Shown here in pieces: positions 5,889 to 7,529 of a stretch of 7,529 nt of DNA; position 1 is the first letter of the stretch, and the number at the start of each line of letters is the position of its first letter. The position numbers and the translations under genes were made by a program. The notes under the pieces are model-generated. The model had not been told where the DNA came from. It saw only the letters and a program-made list of their open reading frames with translations, and did not search any database. Source of the stretch: an uncultured Ruminococcus sp. Its GTDB lineage: Bacteria; Bacillota; Clostridia; Oscillospirales; CAG-272. The stretch covers positions 1 through 7,529 of the forward strand of contig CACZSP010000231.1 of the NCBI GenBank assembly GCA_902783905.1. The letters are read 5' to 3'.

Positions 5889-7226
5889 ATGAAAGAAAAA
5901 AAGGTTTCGGCGCCCCGGGCGGGCGTGATGCTGGATATCGGAAGGAAATATTTCGCTCCCGGGCAGATCCGCAGACTCATAGGAGAACTGTCGTCGCGCG
6001 GTATGGATTTCCTCCAGCTGCATTTTTCGGAGGATATGGGCTTCGGGATCGAAGTCCCCGGCTTTGAGTGGCTTCCGGGAAGAGAGGGGGAGCTCTGCAC
6101 CCAGGGGCCGGTCGGAAGTCTTGCGACGGACGGGCGTTTTCTTTCCTGCGAAGAACTGCGCGAGATTTCCGCCTGCGCGGCAGCGGCGGGAGTCGAGATC
6201 ATCCCGTCGTTCGATTCTCCCGGGCATTTAAACTTTGCCGTCGCGCGCTTCCACGACAGGGCCCGCGACGGAGGGGTTTCCTTTTCGCACGACGGGGTGA
6301 GATACGAGGTGCTTTGTCGGGATGAACAGTATCATTTCTTTGCCGACGGAAAAGAACTGACGGACATTCCCGAACCCTCGCGGGTCTACGGCATTGGATC
6401 GTATTTTTCAACGGACGGCCGGGTATCCCGGGTATGCGGGACGAACAATCACTCTTTTTCCCGCGGGATTGACCTTGCAAACCCGGTCGCCGTCGCCTTT
6501 GCCGAGGAACTTCTCGACAGATGTGCCGGATTTTTCCGCACGCTCGGCTGCCGCGCGGTTGACATAGGAGGAGACGAGCTGCTTGGATTCGTTCCCGCGG
6601 CGGTCGATACCTCGGTCAAACCGAGATGGGGGCAGCTCGACACCTGGGCGGAGCGCGCCCGGGAAATAACGGGAAAAGAAACGGCCGTCGCATACGATAT
6701 GTTCGTCCTTTATATGAACCGGCTGTACCGGCGGATGCGCGCTCTCGGATACGACAGCGTCAGGGCATGGAACGACGAGTTCATGCGCGAGTCGGACACC
6801 GGGTGGAAATACGCCGACGCCGGTCACGTGCAGTTCGAAAAAGGATTCGCGGTCCAGTTCTGGTCGGCAAAGCCGGCTTTCGTGACGCCCTGCGACGTCG
6901 CCGACCGCGGTCACCGGATCACGGGGGCAGACAGCGTCTTCTGCTATTACGTGCTGACCGAAAAGGCGAGATCGACGCCGCCGCAGGCGTACGTCAAGTC
7001 AAATCCCGAAAGCATCGAAAAGGAATGGGACGTCTGGTCGTTCGGCGCCCCGGAAGCGCCCGGCAGGACGCTCGACACGCCTTCGCGGAGGGGAATGCTC
7101 GACGGCTGGATGACCTGCGTCTGGTGCGACAGGCCGGATCTGCGTACCGACGCGGAGGTGATCGACGAGCTTCTGCCTCTTCTTGACGCCTTTGCGAAAA
7201 AGGTCCGGCAGCAAGGGATTGCATAA
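5889..7226 (+). CDS. GH20 family beta-N-acetylhexosaminidase-like enzyme, cytoplasmic
   Basis: This 445-residue enzyme has the signatures of a GH20 catalytic barrel, which removes terminal GlcNAc/GalNAc (or lacto-N-biose in some members) by substrate-assisted catalysis through the 2-acetamido group. In order: G12-V-M-L-D-I-G-R (first strand); M39-D-F-L-Q-L-H45-F-S-E-D49-M-G (the H-x-x-D-D-x-G region); I104-I-P-S-F-D-S-P-G-H113; R192-G-I-D-L-A-N-P199; V224-D-I-G-G-D229-E230, the catalytic Asp-Glu pair; W294-N-D-E297; and pocket tryptophans W325 and W412. Residues about 120-190 form an insertion between the H113 loop and the helix before the catalytic strand. The N-terminal GH20b domain is absent and there is no signal peptide, so it should act on imported oligosaccharides. 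The ATG has AAGGA 8 bases upstream. It is divergent from the ceramidase-like gene and ends before a long hairpin. Family is clear; specificity is not. Confidence 0.88.
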   Translation: MKEKKVSAPRAGVMLDIGRKYFAPGQIRRLIGELSSRGMDFLQLHFSEDMGFGIEVPGFEWLPGREGELCTQGPVGSLATDGRFLSCEELREISACAAAAGVEIIPSFDSPGHLNFAVARFHDRARDGGVSFSHDGVRYEVLCRDEQYHFFADGKELTDIPEPSRVYGIGSYFSTDGRVSRVCGTNNHSFSRGIDLANPVAVAFAEELLDRCAGFFRTLGCRAVDIGGDELLGFVPAAVDTSVKPRWGQLDTWAERAREITGKETAVAYDMFVLYMNRLYRRMRALGYDSVRAWNDEFMRESDTGWKYADAGHVQFEKGFAVQFWSAKPAFVTPCDVADRGHRITGADSVFCYYVLTEKARSTPPQAYVKSNPESIEKEWDVWSFGAPEAPGRTLDTPSRRGMLDGWMTCVWCDRPDLRTDAEVIDELLPLLDAFAKKVRQQGIA

Positions 7227-7233
7227 AGGCAAA

Positions 7234-7287
7234 AAAGGAGCTGCTTAAAAACCCCGAAGAAAATGGGGGAAATTAAGCGGCTCCTTT
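7234..7287 (+). terminator. Bipartite hairpin, probable terminator of the GH20 gene
   Basis: AAAGGAGCTGCTTAA (7234-7248) pairs with TTAAGCGGCTCCTTT (7273-7287) over 15 bp with one T/G wobble position. A 3x3 A-rich internal loop follows, then an inner C4/G4 stem (7252-7255 with 7265-7268 or one base later) closing on a 9-10-base loop. It starts 7 bases after the stop. The T-tract is short (TTT, then GATT), so termination strength is uncertain. The A-run before it and T-run after it are also compatible with two-way use. Confidence 0.75.
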
Positions 7288-7529
7288 GATTCAGCGGTTT
7301 TTCGGTATCTTTTCACGTCCGGCGCCTGCCGGACACATCGAATTATTCAGTGATTCCCTAGTCGTTTCGGTAACCCTCATCCACCGCTGTCGCGGTCCCC
7401 CGCGGCTCCGCGAAGCGGAGGCGTTCCATCCGGAGAAGGCAGAGGCGCGGACGCTTCTTCGGGTGCCGCCGCCGTTTCTGAATGTCAGTCGTTATTAGCA
7501 GTTATTGCCGTTTATAAAAGTTCATGCCG
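7288..7529. other. Non-coding tail with several small hairpins
   Basis: No convincing gene is seen in these 242 bases. A perfect 7-bp stem with a 4-base loop lies at 7317-7334 (GTCCGGC/GCCGGAC). A cluster of two further hairpins at 7383-7420 is described separately. The last 40 bases turn A/T-rich, with two GTTATT copies at about 7490 and 7501, perhaps leading to another gene beyond the edge. Confidence 0.6.
7368..7440. repeat. Candidate interspersed palindromic intergenic repeat
   Basis: The stretch carries two small perfect hairpins: ACCGC-TGTC-GCGGT (7383-7396) and CTCCGC-GAA-GCGGAG (7406-7420). They are joined by a C-run and flanked by CGGTAACCCTCATCCACCG and GGAGAAGGC. From memory, the core CCTCATCCACCGCT...GCGGTCCCCC resembles a short dispersed palindromic element common between genes in gut Clostridia. 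Only one copy lies in this window, so repetition cannot be shown here. Confidence 0.45.

Noticed and set aside
7286..7498. 70-codon open frame in the last 250 bases
   Set aside because: It begins with TTG inside the terminator hairpin, has no ribosome binding site, and runs through the hairpin-rich repeat-like element.
7487..7512. Two GTTATT copies near the right edge as an operator or repeat
   Set aside because: Only two short, imperfectly flanked copies; too little to separate from chance.
7500..7529. Tail of a minus-strand gene entering from the right
   Set aside because: All three minus frames meet a stop within 30 bases, so a gene end is possible, but fewer than 10 codons are visible and nothing can be recognised.

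Overview
The window looks like chromosomal DNA from an anaerobic, fairly GC-rich Clostridia-type Firmicute, probably an uncultured gut or rumen lineage. The evidence is: strong AGGAGG-type ribosome binding sites, a two-iron desulfoferrodoxin (an anaerobe marker), a lipobox lipoprotein, a canonical sigma-70 promoter, and an acyltransferase/zinc-ribbon membrane-protein pair that I associate with Clostridia. The lineage is an inference. No rRNA, tRNA, CRISPR array, phage gene or insertion sequence is visible.

Left part (1-2104, + strand). The window opens inside an alcohol-acetyltransferase/condensation-like acyltransferase, cut almost exactly at its HxxxDG catalytic motif. A small membrane protein with an N-terminal zinc ribbon (DUF6320-like) follows 5 bases later, with its ribosome binding site overlapping the acyltransferase stop. 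After a 99-base gap holding a 9-bp hairpin comes a class I superoxide reductase (desulfoferrodoxin) with all iron ligands intact.

Middle part (2151-4471, + strand). An RsmJ-type 16S rRNA methyltransferase overlaps, by ATGA, the start of a 525-residue lipoprotein. The lipoprotein has an alpha/beta N-terminal domain of the kind found in front of several glycosidases, then a TIM-barrel-like region resembling GH99/GH71-type proteins.

Right part (4458-7287). A 453-residue neutral-ceramidase-like hydrolase lies on the minus strand, converging on the lipoprotein with a 14-bp overlap. It keeps the metal-binding motifs but lacks a signal peptide and the ceramidase serine motif. It is transcribed from a near-perfect sigma-70 promoter in a 69-bp divergent gap. 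On the other side of that gap, on the + strand, is a cytoplasmic GH20 beta-N-acetylhexosaminidase-like enzyme with the Asp-Glu catalytic pair and an unusual internal insertion. It ends in a long bipartite hairpin, probably a terminator. The last 240 bases are non-coding and hold several small hairpins, including what looks like an interspersed palindromic repeat of gut Clostridia.

The most interesting part is the trio of lipoprotein, ceramidase-like hydrolase and GH20 enzyme. Together they suggest a small glycoconjugate-processing locus with one surface-anchored and two cytoplasmic enzymes. The substrate cannot be read from sequence alone.
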